Shown here: positions 5,866 through 13,162 of the stretch, piece by piece
Layout of the letters: each line of letters opens with the position of its first letter
Numbering within the stretch: position 1 is the first letter of the stretch
NCBI GenBank assembly: GCA_900315105.1
Contig: OMXX01000061.1
Span: forward strand, 1-22,131
DNA: 22,131 bases
Source: an uncultured Prevotellaceae bacterium
GTDB lineage: Bacteria; Bacteroidota; Bacteroidia; Bacteroidales; Bacteroidaceae
Direction of reading: 5' to 3'
Made by a program: the position numbers and the translations under genes
Notes under the pieces: model-generated
Databases searched by the model: none
What the model saw: only the letters and a program-made list of their open reading frames with translations
Told to the model about the DNA's origin: nothing

Positions 5866-7077
5866 TCATTCAACAATGAATGGAAAACACTTCTTTATTT
5901 CTTCGTTCAGCTTGTCTGGACCGCATTTAGCCAATATCTTTCCCTCTGGCGAGATGAAGATAAAACGCTCATCCTTCGGGAAATATGTTGCCATGATTTC
6001 TTCAAGCTTTTGATGTGGCACAGTCTCATTAATACTGAGTTCCACCCACTCTTCACGCGGAAAGTCTTTATGATCAAACCATTCCTTGGGACTAAGTGCA
6101 ACGGTCACAACATCAAATTTATCTGCATATTTCTTGTGGAGTTCCTTGAGAGTTTCTTTTGGCCTATCCAATACAGAAGCGAGACAAGCCTTACGTGCCG
6201 TCTCAAGCAGCAGATATTTGCCTTTTCCTGTAAATTCCATAATACTATGTGGTTTTCCATCATGGTCATTGAGAACGAAATCCTTTACCTGATCACCAGC
6301 CTTGAGCGGTTTGTAATCAGGATATAGCATTTTCTTCAAATCGAAAACAGGCGAGACATTGTAATCCTTGGGAATCTTTGCATAGAGTTCACGATATTCA
6401 TCCATTTTTTTCTCATCATCAGCATTAAAGGCATAATAAGCAAGTTCATCGAGTTCTTCTACAAAAATCGGACTGAAATCCCTATTCTTGATGAATTCGT
6501 ACATTGTCGTACAATATTTTTCTACCAAAGGCTTTTGCAACTCGCGTATTCTATGGCGTTCATCATTTGCAGCCTTCTGAGCATCTTCAGTAGTTGCACA
6601 ACCCATAGCCTTGCTTGCCAAATGATGTTTGTATTCTAATGCTTCATAATCAGCCAGTTTTTCTTTTTTGAATATAGCATACGCATTTCTTTCCTTTTGA
6701 TAGGAACAGCTATTCTCGGCAGTCCATGTGCAAGACTCCATACCATCACCCGTTATTGTCGTTTTCATTCCAGGACAAAGATTAATGCGGAGAGGCCTAC
6801 CACCACATACATCATTGAAAATATGACAGTCATTTCCCTTGTGTATAGCTTTCTCAAAGTGGAATTTACCCGCCTTGACCGTAGTTATGGTGTCCGGAAT
6901 ATAAGCCCCACTATATTCAGGATGTGGAGTAAGGACTATAATCTTGCTACCATCAGGAACATTAGTCACAGTTCCATCAAACACACAAATTGAATCATTG
7001 GCAGAGGACTTAGCCCCCTGTGCCCAACCACTCATAGCACATAGCACGAGTAGAATATTAATAACAGTTTTCTTCAT
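5866..7077 (-). CDS. Exported DUF4369/thioredoxin-like protein with a CLAS active site
   Basis: This 403-residue protein has a signal peptide (1-20, ending WAQ), a DUF4369-like beta domain (about 28-115), a helical linker (about 125-250) and a C-terminal thioredoxin-like domain (about 258-403). In TlpA/ResA relatives the second strand leads into WCxxC. Here a gapless comparison puts A-C298-L-A-S301 at that spot, so the first cysteine remains and the resolving cysteine is serine. A Pro at 367 could be the cis-proline. With one cysteine it should not be a classical disulfide reductase; a mixed-disulfide, monothiol or purely binding role is possible. Several other cysteines (31, 84, 91, 101, 116, 124, 160, 189, 385, 397) are present. 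It lies 274 bp downstream of the anti-sigma gene with its own candidate promoter. Confidence 0.8.
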   Translation of the reverse strand: MKKTVINILLVLCAMSGWAQGAKSSANDSICVFDGTVTNVPDGSKIIVLTPHPEYSGAYIPDTITTVKAGKFHFEKAIHKGNDCHIFNDVCGGRPLRINLCPGMKTTITGDGMESCTWTAENSCSYQKERNAYAIFKKEKLADYEALEYKHHLASKAMGCATTEDAQKAANDERHRIRELQKPLVEKYCTTMYEFIKNRDFSPIFVEELDELAYYAFNADDEKKMDEYRELYAKIPKDYNVSPVFDLKKMLYPDYKPLKAGDQVKDFVLNDHDGKPHSIMEFTGKGKYLLLETARKACLASVLDRPKETLKELHKKYADKFDVVTVALSPKEWFDHKDFPREEWVELSINETVPHQKLEEIMATYFPKDERFIFISPEGKILAKCGPDKLNEEIKKCFPFIVE

Positions 7078-7244
7078 CGATATGTATATTTAATTAGGAA
7101 TTACATTTTTTTAAATCACAAAACACAAATTGTTAGCAGACTCATCAAGGAGGATCTCTGCCAATTCTCCAAAATGGAAGTGAAAGTAATAATTGTTTCA
7201 TAACAGATAATTTGAGTATAATTGAATAAGAAAAAAAGTATAAT

Positions 7245-7252
7245 CAAAGATA
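7245..7252 (-). promoter_or_regulatory. Candidate -7 box for the thioredoxin-like gene
   Basis: TATCTTTG on the minus strand. Only a weak CTTG lies about 23 bp upstream. The transcript would start near 7238, with a leader of about 160 nt. Confidence 0.5.
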
Positions 7253-7256
7253 AAAT

Positions 7257-7300
7257 CCCCCCCCCCTTACCCCCCCAAGAGGGAGGGCAGCTTTTTTTAT
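7257..7300. repeat. Poly-C / GGGAGGG element
   Basis: Long C-runs (7257-7276) are followed by GGGAGGG (7281-7287) and then AGC and a T-run. The plus strand resembles a hairpin plus U-tract. It sits between the anti-sigma stop and the next promoter, but no single clean stem is evident. Confidence 0.5.
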
Positions 7301-7351
7301 TTGATTTTTTTAGTAGGGGGTATTTAAATTATTAATTGACTTTTTCTGGGA

Positions 7352-7795
7352 TTATTTCCGACTAAAGAAAGCATAGTCAATGCCGTCACAGGCTATGGAA
7401 GTGCATTGCGACTCTATATCGATGGAGTCTATGATATCTGTCTGTGCAATTTTTTGTTCTTGCACTCTATCTCTCCATACCACCTTTTCTACGATTTTAC
7501 GCCTTTCTACAACCTTCTGCTTCTCAATCGTTTTGGTGATATATACCGTATCAATTAAGTCACTCTCTACATACACGGTATCTCGAAGTTGAGCCATCAT
7601 ACCTGTGTTCTCCAGATTTTTCGTCATCGGTAGCGACATGCCAAACAGAATACCAACAACAGCTGCTGCCGGAGTAGCTATCCACCCCCAGTTCAACTTG
7701 CTCTTGCCACGAGGATTCTTAGGAACAACCAACTGGCTATTCTCTTCCTCCATCAATCGCTTTGCGGAATCCCTAAGTCTATCTTCGAATTTCAT
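7352..7795 (-). CDS. Putative membrane anti-sigma factor
   Basis: This 147-residue protein has a cytosolic N-terminus of about 35 residues, one transmembrane helix (about 36-54, IATPAAAVVGILFGM) and a charged outer segment rich in valine and lysine repeats (about 85-115). Its start overlaps the end of the ECF sigma gene by 17 bp, the usual arrangement for a sigma and anti-sigma pair, and that context is the main reason for the call. It lacks the zinc-binding HxxxCxxC motif, and the N-terminal part is short compared with FecR-type regulators. Another exported protein partner for the sigma factor is possible. Confidence 0.65.
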   Translation of the reverse strand: MKFEDRLRDSAKRLMEEENSQLVVPKNPRGKSKLNWGWIATPAAAVVGILFGMSLPMTKNLENTGMMAQLRDTVYVESDLIDTVYITKTIEKQKVVERRKIVEKVVWRDRVQEQKIAQTDIIDSIDIESQCTSIACDGIDYAFFSRK

Positions 7796-8366
7796 ATATC
7801 TTCAATTTTTGTTTCAGATTTCTAATAATTGTATGTTGACGAGATTTCACCGTACCTTCGGGAATTTTCATCACTTCTGCTATCTGCGGAATGGTCATTT
7901 CCTCCTCGAAACGCAGAGAGAATAGCAGTCGGCTCTCAGCATCAAGTAGTGATAGTTCCTGACGAAGAGCCGCATCAAACAGCCTGTTGTCAAGTTTTAC
8001 GTCCAAGTCATCATCCTGTTCCTCTGTCGTGCTGTTAATCACGTGTTCTGCATATTCAACGGAATACCCCAATCGTCGGTATTCATTCTTTAGCAGATTA
8101 TATGCTATTGAGAAAAGCCACGTTGAGAAACACTTACCCGAGAGATACCGCTCCCTACTCGACCACAACCGCAGAAATGCATCCTGCATGAGATCAGCAG
8201 CTCTTTCCGAATCGCCAAGTTGTCGCATGAGAAATCCCATAACACGCCGAGCGTGACGATGATACAGCTCATCAAAAGCCCTATCATCATCCTTGCTCGC
8301 CACGCGCTTCATCAATTCCTCATCCGAGAGCGAGGCCTTATTCACGAATATCAGTGGTAGTCTCAT
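7779..8366 (-). CDS. ECF-type RNA polymerase sigma factor
   Basis: This 195-residue protein has sigma region 2 at about residues 29-98 (AFDELYHRHARRVMGF, then DLMQDAFLRLW, then TWLFSIAYNLLKNEYRR). An acidic linker (111-127) leads to region 4 at about 135-188 (IPQIAEVMKIPEGTVKSRQHT). Length and order are normal for ECF sigma factors. The start overlaps the end of the upstream gene by 29 bp and the stop overlaps the next gene by 17 bp, so the three are translationally linked. A later start at Met19 is possible but would trim little of region 2. It directs RNA polymerase to a small regulon, presumably including its own operon, which I cannot show. Confidence 0.93.
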   Translation of the reverse strand: MRLPLIFVNKASLSDEELMKRVASKDDDRAFDELYHRHARRVMGFLMRQLGDSERAADLMQDAFLRLWSSRERYLSGKCFSTWLFSIAYNLLKNEYRRLGYSVEYAEHVINSTTEEQDDDLDVKLDNRLFDAALRQELSLLDAESRLLFSLRFEEEMTIPQIAEVMKIPEGTVKSRQHTIIRNLKQKLKIYEIRR

Positions 8367-9636
8367 CTAATTGAATGTTTTTTTTGAATAGGACATATAG
8401 ATATTTCTCTTCTTGGTCTTTCTCTTTATCGTAAAGTTCTTTTAGAAAATCACGAATTTGTTTAGACGCCTCGCTATAACCTGTGACACGAAATCTCTCT
8501 GATAAATTCCAAAGGCTATACACCACCATGTTATCAACGTGTTGCGTAAAATCATTATATTCAATATATCTATGTTCATACACAAACTTTGGTTGTAGAA
8601 GATATTTAAAATCATATACATATTTTATATTATGTAATGCAACATGGATATTGTCATAACGTTTTTCGCTATATCTCAGCAGTAACCCCTCATTATATAA
8701 ACATTTATCATCTAATTCTGTTTGGAAGGCCAAATCCATTGACAAAGAAAACGGTCTGTCACACTTAGCTATCAAATATTTTAGGAAGTCTGTTGTTTTC
8801 CATTTTCTTTCGTCCTTGTCATACCCCTTAGGATTGGGCTTGAAAGGTTTTATATTCAGTTTTTTGCAAATATTATTGCGAAGAATATTATCTTCATAAA
8901 AATCATCATAAGGAAAGTTGCCATAATCAAAAGGAAAAATGTTATAAGGGACTATTGTTATGTCCTTTCGTTCGTCAAACAACTTCTGCATCATTACTAT
9001 CTGCTCAAACTGATACCAGTAACCAGCAATATAGACAGCATTCTTAGGCATACTCTGCATCAGATTCCATCCATAACGCATGATTCTGTCGGAATAATAT
9101 CCCTTTTCATATAAGATTCTAAAACCATCTTTCAGGTACTCGTTTTCAGAATCTATGCCCCAAAGCTTAAATACGAGAAACTTTATTTCTGTAACATCAG
9201 CATCTTTAGGAGCATGTTTGATAGCCTCAACAAGCATATTCTCATCATACTTCCCCCATTCGCTAAGCCAATGCGTGCCAGCACAGAAAAAGAACGTGTA
9301 CGTATCAGGAATAGCGACCTTCATTCTTCTCACTACTTCATCCGTCCTGGGCTTTTCATCCGAATGGGCAATCATATCTTTATATCTTCCGATATTCTCA
9401 TAGAAATATGAAGCACGGAACAAGTTAAGCCAAGCATTTTCATTTTTCGGCTCAGCATTAACCACCTTTTGCCAAGCACATGCCTGATCTTCACACCATT
9501 GACGAAAATCCCCTACGTCAGTACGGGCTTTTACGATTTCAGGTTCTACGACATTCCAAGCCTCAAAATCTTCCCATTGTGCATATCCATATGCACATGA
9601 CAGGAACAATACAGCTATGATGAATAATCTCTTCAT
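8338..9636 (-). CDS. Large exported protein of unknown function, upstream of the ECF sigma gene
   Basis: I chose the start at 9636, which gives 432 residues beginning with a clean signal peptide (MKRLFIIAVLFLSCAYGYAQ). The open frame extends 32 codons further up without a better start. The mature part is rich in aromatic and charged residues, with helix-like repeats early (WQKVVNAEPKNENAWLNLFRA) that resemble TPR units. A central segment (PKNAVYIAG, then DITIVPYNIF) has the feel of periplasmic domains that report a pathway state. I cannot name a family. Its end overlaps the sigma gene start by 29 bp. The context suggests it takes part in, or is sensed by, the sigma/anti-sigma circuit. Confidence 0.75.
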   Translation of the reverse strand: MKRLFIIAVLFLSCAYGYAQWEDFEAWNVVEPEIVKARTDVGDFRQWCEDQACAWQKVVNAEPKNENAWLNLFRASYFYENIGRYKDMIAHSDEKPRTDEVVRRMKVAIPDTYTFFFCAGTHWLSEWGKYDENMLVEAIKHAPKDADVTEIKFLVFKLWGIDSENEYLKDGFRILYEKGYYSDRIMRYGWNLMQSMPKNAVYIAGYWYQFEQIVMMQKLFDERKDITIVPYNIFPFDYGNFPYDDFYEDNILRNNICKKLNIKPFKPNPKGYDKDERKWKTTDFLKYLIAKCDRPFSLSMDLAFQTELDDKCLYNEGLLLRYSEKRYDNIHVALHNIKYVYDFKYLLQPKFVYEHRYIEYNDFTQHVDNMVVYSLWNLSERFRVTGYSEASKQIRDFLKELYDKEKDQEEKYLYVLFKKNIQLDETTTDIRE

Positions 9637-9814
9637 ATTCTTGTTTATGTTAATGTTCATTTTTATCGGGTTTACATTATAGCATACACACGAGAAAAAG
9701 AATCGTTCATAGATTTGTAGGATTTTTTTCATTTTCTTTGAAAAAATCCTTCACACCAACGTTAGTTTAGTTCGTTTTACGGACACTTGCTTTTAGTTTG
9801 GCGAGTTCTGCGAG

Positions 9815-9846
9815 CAAAGGTAAACAAAAATTCCCATATTCGCAAG
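9815..9846 (-). promoter_or_regulatory. Promoter of the sigma-factor operon
   Basis: On the minus strand, CTTG (9843-9846), a 20-bp spacer and TACCTTTG (9815-9822) fit the Bacteroidota promoter closely. Transcription would start near 9808, about 170 nt before the chosen start. Confidence 0.65.
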
Positions 9847-9906
9847 AGTTTACAGGAATTTGGCCATCCACATTGTCTTTCCCTCTCCCTTGTTTCTCCG
9901 AGGATC

Positions 9907-9991
9907 CTCCATCGTTTGTCCATCGATTGTCCATCAATCCTCCATCGAAACGATGGACCATCGATGGAGTATCGATGGAGTATCGATGGAG
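9907..9991. repeat. Palindrome made of 11-nt units, copy 1
   Basis: The left arm (9907-9947) is four 11-nt-spaced TCCATC words. After a 3-nt loop (AAA), the right arm (9951-9991) is four GATGGA words in the same spacing. Each arm is exactly 41 nt, and about three quarters of positions pair. A second copy with the same geometry lies at 15116-15192. Confidence 0.9.
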
Positions 9992-10062
9992 CATCTACGG
10001 AGGAAGAGCGGTGGAAAAGCGTTTTTACTTACAAGGGAAAATATTTTTGGTGGTAGAAAACG

Positions 10063-10105
10063 AATTAGGAGGACTCCGCATAATGCCTGAGTCCTCCTAA
10101 TTTAT
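10063..10105. terminator. Strong terminator after the xylanase gene
   Basis: A perfect 14-bp stem (10063-10076 with 10089-10102) encloses a 12-nt loop. On the minus strand, T-rich sequence follows the stem, placing it about 30-70 bp after the xylanase stop. On the plus strand TTATTTTA follows. Confidence 0.85.
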
Positions 10106-10135
10106 TTTACAAAAAGAGTATTTACTGTCCGGAAC

Positions 10136-12793
10136 TTACTTCTTCATTACCTTCTTGCCATTGATGATGACGATTCCCTTATAGCTGTCGTCAACACGCT
10201 GACCGGAGATGTTGTAGATTGCGCCGTTGCCGTTAGCGCCTTCGGCATTGATCTCGTTGATTGCCGTTGGCTCTACGCTCTTTAGCTCTATCTTGTCGAT
10301 ATCGCAGTTTGCTCCGACGATGGAGATGCGGATGATGGTCTTGCCAGCTGCAAGCTCCTTCTGGGTGGTGTTGCTGATTGTCTTGTAGTTATCCCAAGAG
10401 TTATCACCAGTCTGTGGTACATTCATCTTCCAGAGGTTCGTTACCTTACCGTTCTGCACAATGCCTACGTTGAAGCCTGTACCTGAGAGGCCGGAAGAGA
10501 CAACAGCATCACAGGTGTATTTGCCTGCCTGAGTGACCTCTACGGTATATTCATACCATTCATCCTGAGATGTCCAACCAAGCACATAGCCACCGTTAGT
10601 AGTCTTCTTGATATCAACGCCCTCGTTGTCGGAACGATAGCCAGACTTAGCCTCGTCGTTTGAGTCAGAGTCGTGGAAAGCAAGTCCCTCACCGCCCTTG
10701 TCGAAGTTCTCTGCCTCTACGATACCAGGGATGGTGACATTGTTCTTATATGGAGCGCGCTTGTTGTTTACCTTCAGGTTATAGGTCGCAAGCTTTGAAA
10801 TCTTGCCTTCAGCATCAACAGCCTCGGCAGTAACCTTATAGGTGCCCTTTGCCTTCGGCTTGTACTCTGCCTCGAAAGGAGCAGCATCCATTGACTTCAG
10901 CAGGACGTCATTAACATAGACATTGACCTTTGCGATAGTACTGGTTTCAGAAGAAGCATCAACAGCGATTGTTGTAGCCTCGCTGACAGTAGCAGGTGCA
11001 GGATCGGCAGCTATTGCCACCTTGATATTTTCGTCAACGTCGATACGCTGGAGCTTTATCTTGTCGATGTTACAGCTTGAGCCTGTGATATTGATGCGGA
11101 TAATCTGCTTGCCTGCCTCGAGAGGAAGGCTAAGACGACCGTGAACTGTAGAATATGTATTCCAGTCGTTTGATTTGAGACATGGAACGGCAATGCTGCC
11201 TGTGAGATCGCTGATACCTTCGGCTGTATTGAGAGAGAGACTGAATGATGAGTTGTTAGCACCAGAAGAAACTACTGCATCAAATGCGTATGTACCAGCC
11301 TCCTTCACGTCAACTGTGTATTCGAGCCACTCGCCTGAGTTGGTGTAGCCGATGGCAAAGCCGCCATTACCCTTGACGATATCCACGCCACCGCCATTAG
11401 TACGGTATTTTCCATCGCCCTCATCCTTGGTGTCTGTATCATGATAGCTCATGCCCTCAGCACCGGTATCGAAGTTCTCTGCCTCGATAGTGCCAGGAAT
11501 CTCTGCCACCATATCCTTGAACGGAGCGCGAGGGTTATAGGCAGTAACGCCAGAGAGACGCTCGAATGTAGTGCCGTCGGTAGCATAGACAATAGCCTTG
11601 AGGTTGTATTTACCTGTAGTCTCAGGGGTGAACTCTGCATTATATGGAGCCTCTGTCATAGTTGAAAGAAGCTCGTCGTTAACATACAGCTCTATGCGCT
11701 CTATGGTCTTTGTCTTGAGACGAGCACGAACCGTTACAGGCACAGCATCGCCCTTGGTAACAGCGATAGCAGCAGGCTTTACATATACAGATGCCTCCTT
11801 AACCATTCCTGGGAACGGACTCTTGGCATTCTTTGCAGCATCAGTAGCCATATATTCGCGGAGCCACGTCATAGCTGGGCGATCCTTACCGTCACGGATG
11901 ATACCTGAGTTACCGTCAGTAGTCCATGTCTTGCCATAGATATATCCCCAGAGGGTTATACCAGCTACATAGTCAGCCTCCCACATATATGGAATCTGCT
12001 CCTTGTAGCGCTGAAGCTGTAGGTCATCATCTGATGTACCGATATCATACTCAGAACTGTACATAGGCATCTTCAGGGCATTCTGAATCTCTTTCATAGC
12101 CGACTTGAAGGCGCTCTCGCTCATATCGGTAAGGTCATGCGACTGACATCCGTAGGCATCAACAGGGGCACCAGCATCGCGGATAGTGCGCACGAGGTCG
12201 ATGAACTGAGCCCTCTGGTATTGGAATGTGTTATAGTCATTATATATAAGGATGGCATCTGGCCAACGCTCATGAACCATCTCGAAAGCCTTGATGATCC
12301 AGTCGTAGCCTGTCTTTCCGTCGCCACCGAGGGCAGCCTTGTAAGGGGCAGGATTATGTCCGGGCACAGCCTCGTTGACAACATCAATCAAAGGAAGCTC
12401 TGGATAGTGTTTCTTTACAGCATCCATATATTCCTCGATAGCCTTATACTGTTCTTCCTTTGAAAGGGAGTTCATCCAGTTAGGGTACTGTCCTCCCCAG
12501 ATGAAAGTGTGGAACTTGAAGGGGAAGTTGTGCTGCTTAGCATAGTTGTAGGCATTATCCGCACCGCTGAAATTAAAACTTCCGCGTCGTGAGCCTTCAA
12601 TAGCATCCCATTTGGATTCATTCTCAGGTGTAATCTGATTCCAGAGGGTGTAGAATTTCTCCTTGCCATAATCCACTTGGTATGTAGTAGTGATGTTGCC
12701 GAGGAACTTATCCTTGTTAGAGGACAGCTGGGCAGACGCGCTCATACAACCAAGCATGGCAAGTGCTGTTAGGATAGTAAATTTTTTCTTCAT
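10136..12793 (-). CDS. Secreted GH10 endo-1,4-beta-xylanase with two CBM6 modules
   Basis: This 885-residue protein has a signal peptide (1-22) and a GH10 catalytic domain (about 25-318). The acid/base is Glu141 in DVVNEA and the nucleophile is Glu248 in SSEYDIG. The usual WHxQ motif reads WGGQ (99-102), a variant I recall in other Bacteroidota GH10 enzymes. An Ig-like domain (about 340-420), a CBM6-like module (about 430-583), a second Ig-like domain (about 588-676) and a second CBM6-like module (about 685-838) follow. The tail (842-885) contains YNISGQRV and ends in basic residues, like the C-terminal sorting signals of type IX-secreted Prevotella proteins. It should cut xylan backbones outside the cell while bound to polysaccharide. 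No SusC/D or other xylan genes are near, so it stands alone with its own promoter. Confidence 0.93.
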   Translation of the reverse strand: MKKKFTILTALAMLGCMSASAQLSSNKDKFLGNITTTYQVDYGKEKFYTLWNQITPENESKWDAIEGSRRGSFNFSGADNAYNYAKQHNFPFKFHTFIWGGQYPNWMNSLSKEEQYKAIEEYMDAVKKHYPELPLIDVVNEAVPGHNPAPYKAALGGDGKTGYDWIIKAFEMVHERWPDAILIYNDYNTFQYQRAQFIDLVRTIRDAGAPVDAYGCQSHDLTDMSESAFKSAMKEIQNALKMPMYSSEYDIGTSDDDLQLQRYKEQIPYMWEADYVAGITLWGYIYGKTWTTDGNSGIIRDGKDRPAMTWLREYMATDAAKNAKSPFPGMVKEASVYVKPAAIAVTKGDAVPVTVRARLKTKTIERIELYVNDELLSTMTEAPYNAEFTPETTGKYNLKAIVYATDGTTFERLSGVTAYNPRAPFKDMVAEIPGTIEAENFDTGAEGMSYHDTDTKDEGDGKYRTNGGGVDIVKGNGGFAIGYTNSGEWLEYTVDVKEAGTYAFDAVVSSGANNSSFSLSLNTAEGISDLTGSIAVPCLKSNDWNTYSTVHGRLSLPLEAGKQIIRINITGSSCNIDKIKLQRIDVDENIKVAIAADPAPATVSEATTIAVDASSETSTIAKVNVYVNDVLLKSMDAAPFEAEYKPKAKGTYKVTAEAVDAEGKISKLATYNLKVNNKRAPYKNNVTIPGIVEAENFDKGGEGLAFHDSDSNDEAKSGYRSDNEGVDIKKTTNGGYVLGWTSQDEWYEYTVEVTQAGKYTCDAVVSSGLSGTGFNVGIVQNGKVTNLWKMNVPQTGDNSWDNYKTISNTTQKELAAGKTIIRISIVGANCDIDKIELKSVEPTAINEINAEGANGNGAIYNISGQRVDDSYKGIVIINGKKVMKK

Positions 12794-12915
12794 AATAAAA
12801 ACCTAACCGAACCTTCCTAAATAGAAGGATGTTGATATACATTCTTTCGCTTAAAAAGGTTGGTTGTTAATTAAAAAAATAATAGATTTATAATGTTTAT
12901 TCTTACCGTCTACTC

Positions 12916-12934
12916 CCCCCTTGGGGCAAGGGGG
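12916..12934. repeat. GC-rich triloop hairpin in the xylanase leader
   Basis: CCCCCTTG (12916-12923), loop GGG, CAAGGGGG (12927-12934) form a perfect 8-bp stem. It lies between the xylanase promoter and its ATG, so it would be in the mRNA leader about 120 nt before the start. Confidence 0.8.
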
Positions 12935-12957
12935 AAGGTAGTTAGGATTCCTGGATG

Positions 12958-12988
12958 CAAAGGTAATGTTTTTCTGTGAAAAATCAAA
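12958..12988 (-). promoter_or_regulatory. Promoter of the xylanase gene
   Basis: On the minus strand, TTTG (12985-12988), a 19-bp spacer and TACCTTTG (12958-12965) match the consensus exactly. Transcription would start near 12951, giving a leader of about 158 nt. Confidence 0.85.
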
Positions 12989-13004
12989 ATGTTTTGGGAG
13001 AAAA

Positions 13005-13043
13005 AAGAAAAAAAGCCCCCTCCATCCCCCCGAGGGGGGCTTT
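13005..13043 (-). terminator. Terminator of the SLC13 transporter gene
   Basis: Read on the minus strand, AGCCCCCC and GGGGGCT pair and are followed by a run of seven Ts and more T-rich sequence. It lies about 120 bp after the transporter stop. Confidence 0.75.
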
Positions 13044-13052
13044 ATATAGCAA

Positions 13053-13093
13053 TACCGCTCATACGTTCCTGTAAGGATTACGCATGAGCGGTA
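13053..13093. repeat. Hairpin with nested loop stem
   Basis: TACCGCTCAT (13053-13062) pairs with ATGAGCGGTA (13084-13093); one mismatch and two further pairs follow. The loop itself contains TCCT-GTA-AGGA. T-rich sequence follows on the plus strand. It is about 70 bp past the transporter stop and may be part of its mRNA 3' end. Confidence 0.7.
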
Positions 13094-13162
13094 ATTATTA
13101 TTTTCTTTTTATTTAGAAGTTCGATCTAAATACTCTCCCTTTCGGGGAAGATAGTAGGCGTT

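Larger units (their letters stand above)
9733..10135. other. Intergenic region with promoter, 11-nt-unit hairpin and terminator
   Basis: From the sigma operon side this holds the promoter (9815-9846), the long palindrome of 11-nt units (9907-9991) and the xylanase terminator (10063-10105). Short open frames in both directions arise from the repeat and are not genes. Confidence 0.8.
12794..13162. other. Intergenic region with xylanase promoter and two hairpins
   Basis: This holds the xylanase leader with a C/G hairpin (12916-12934), the promoter (12958-12988), a terminator-like palindrome (13017-13041) and a second hairpin (13053-13093). I see no gene in it. Confidence 0.85.

Noticed and set aside
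9637..9732. Upstream start (9732) for the exported protein before the sigma gene
   Set aside because: It would bury the clear signal peptide 32 residues inside the protein. The ATG at 9636 places it at the N-terminus.
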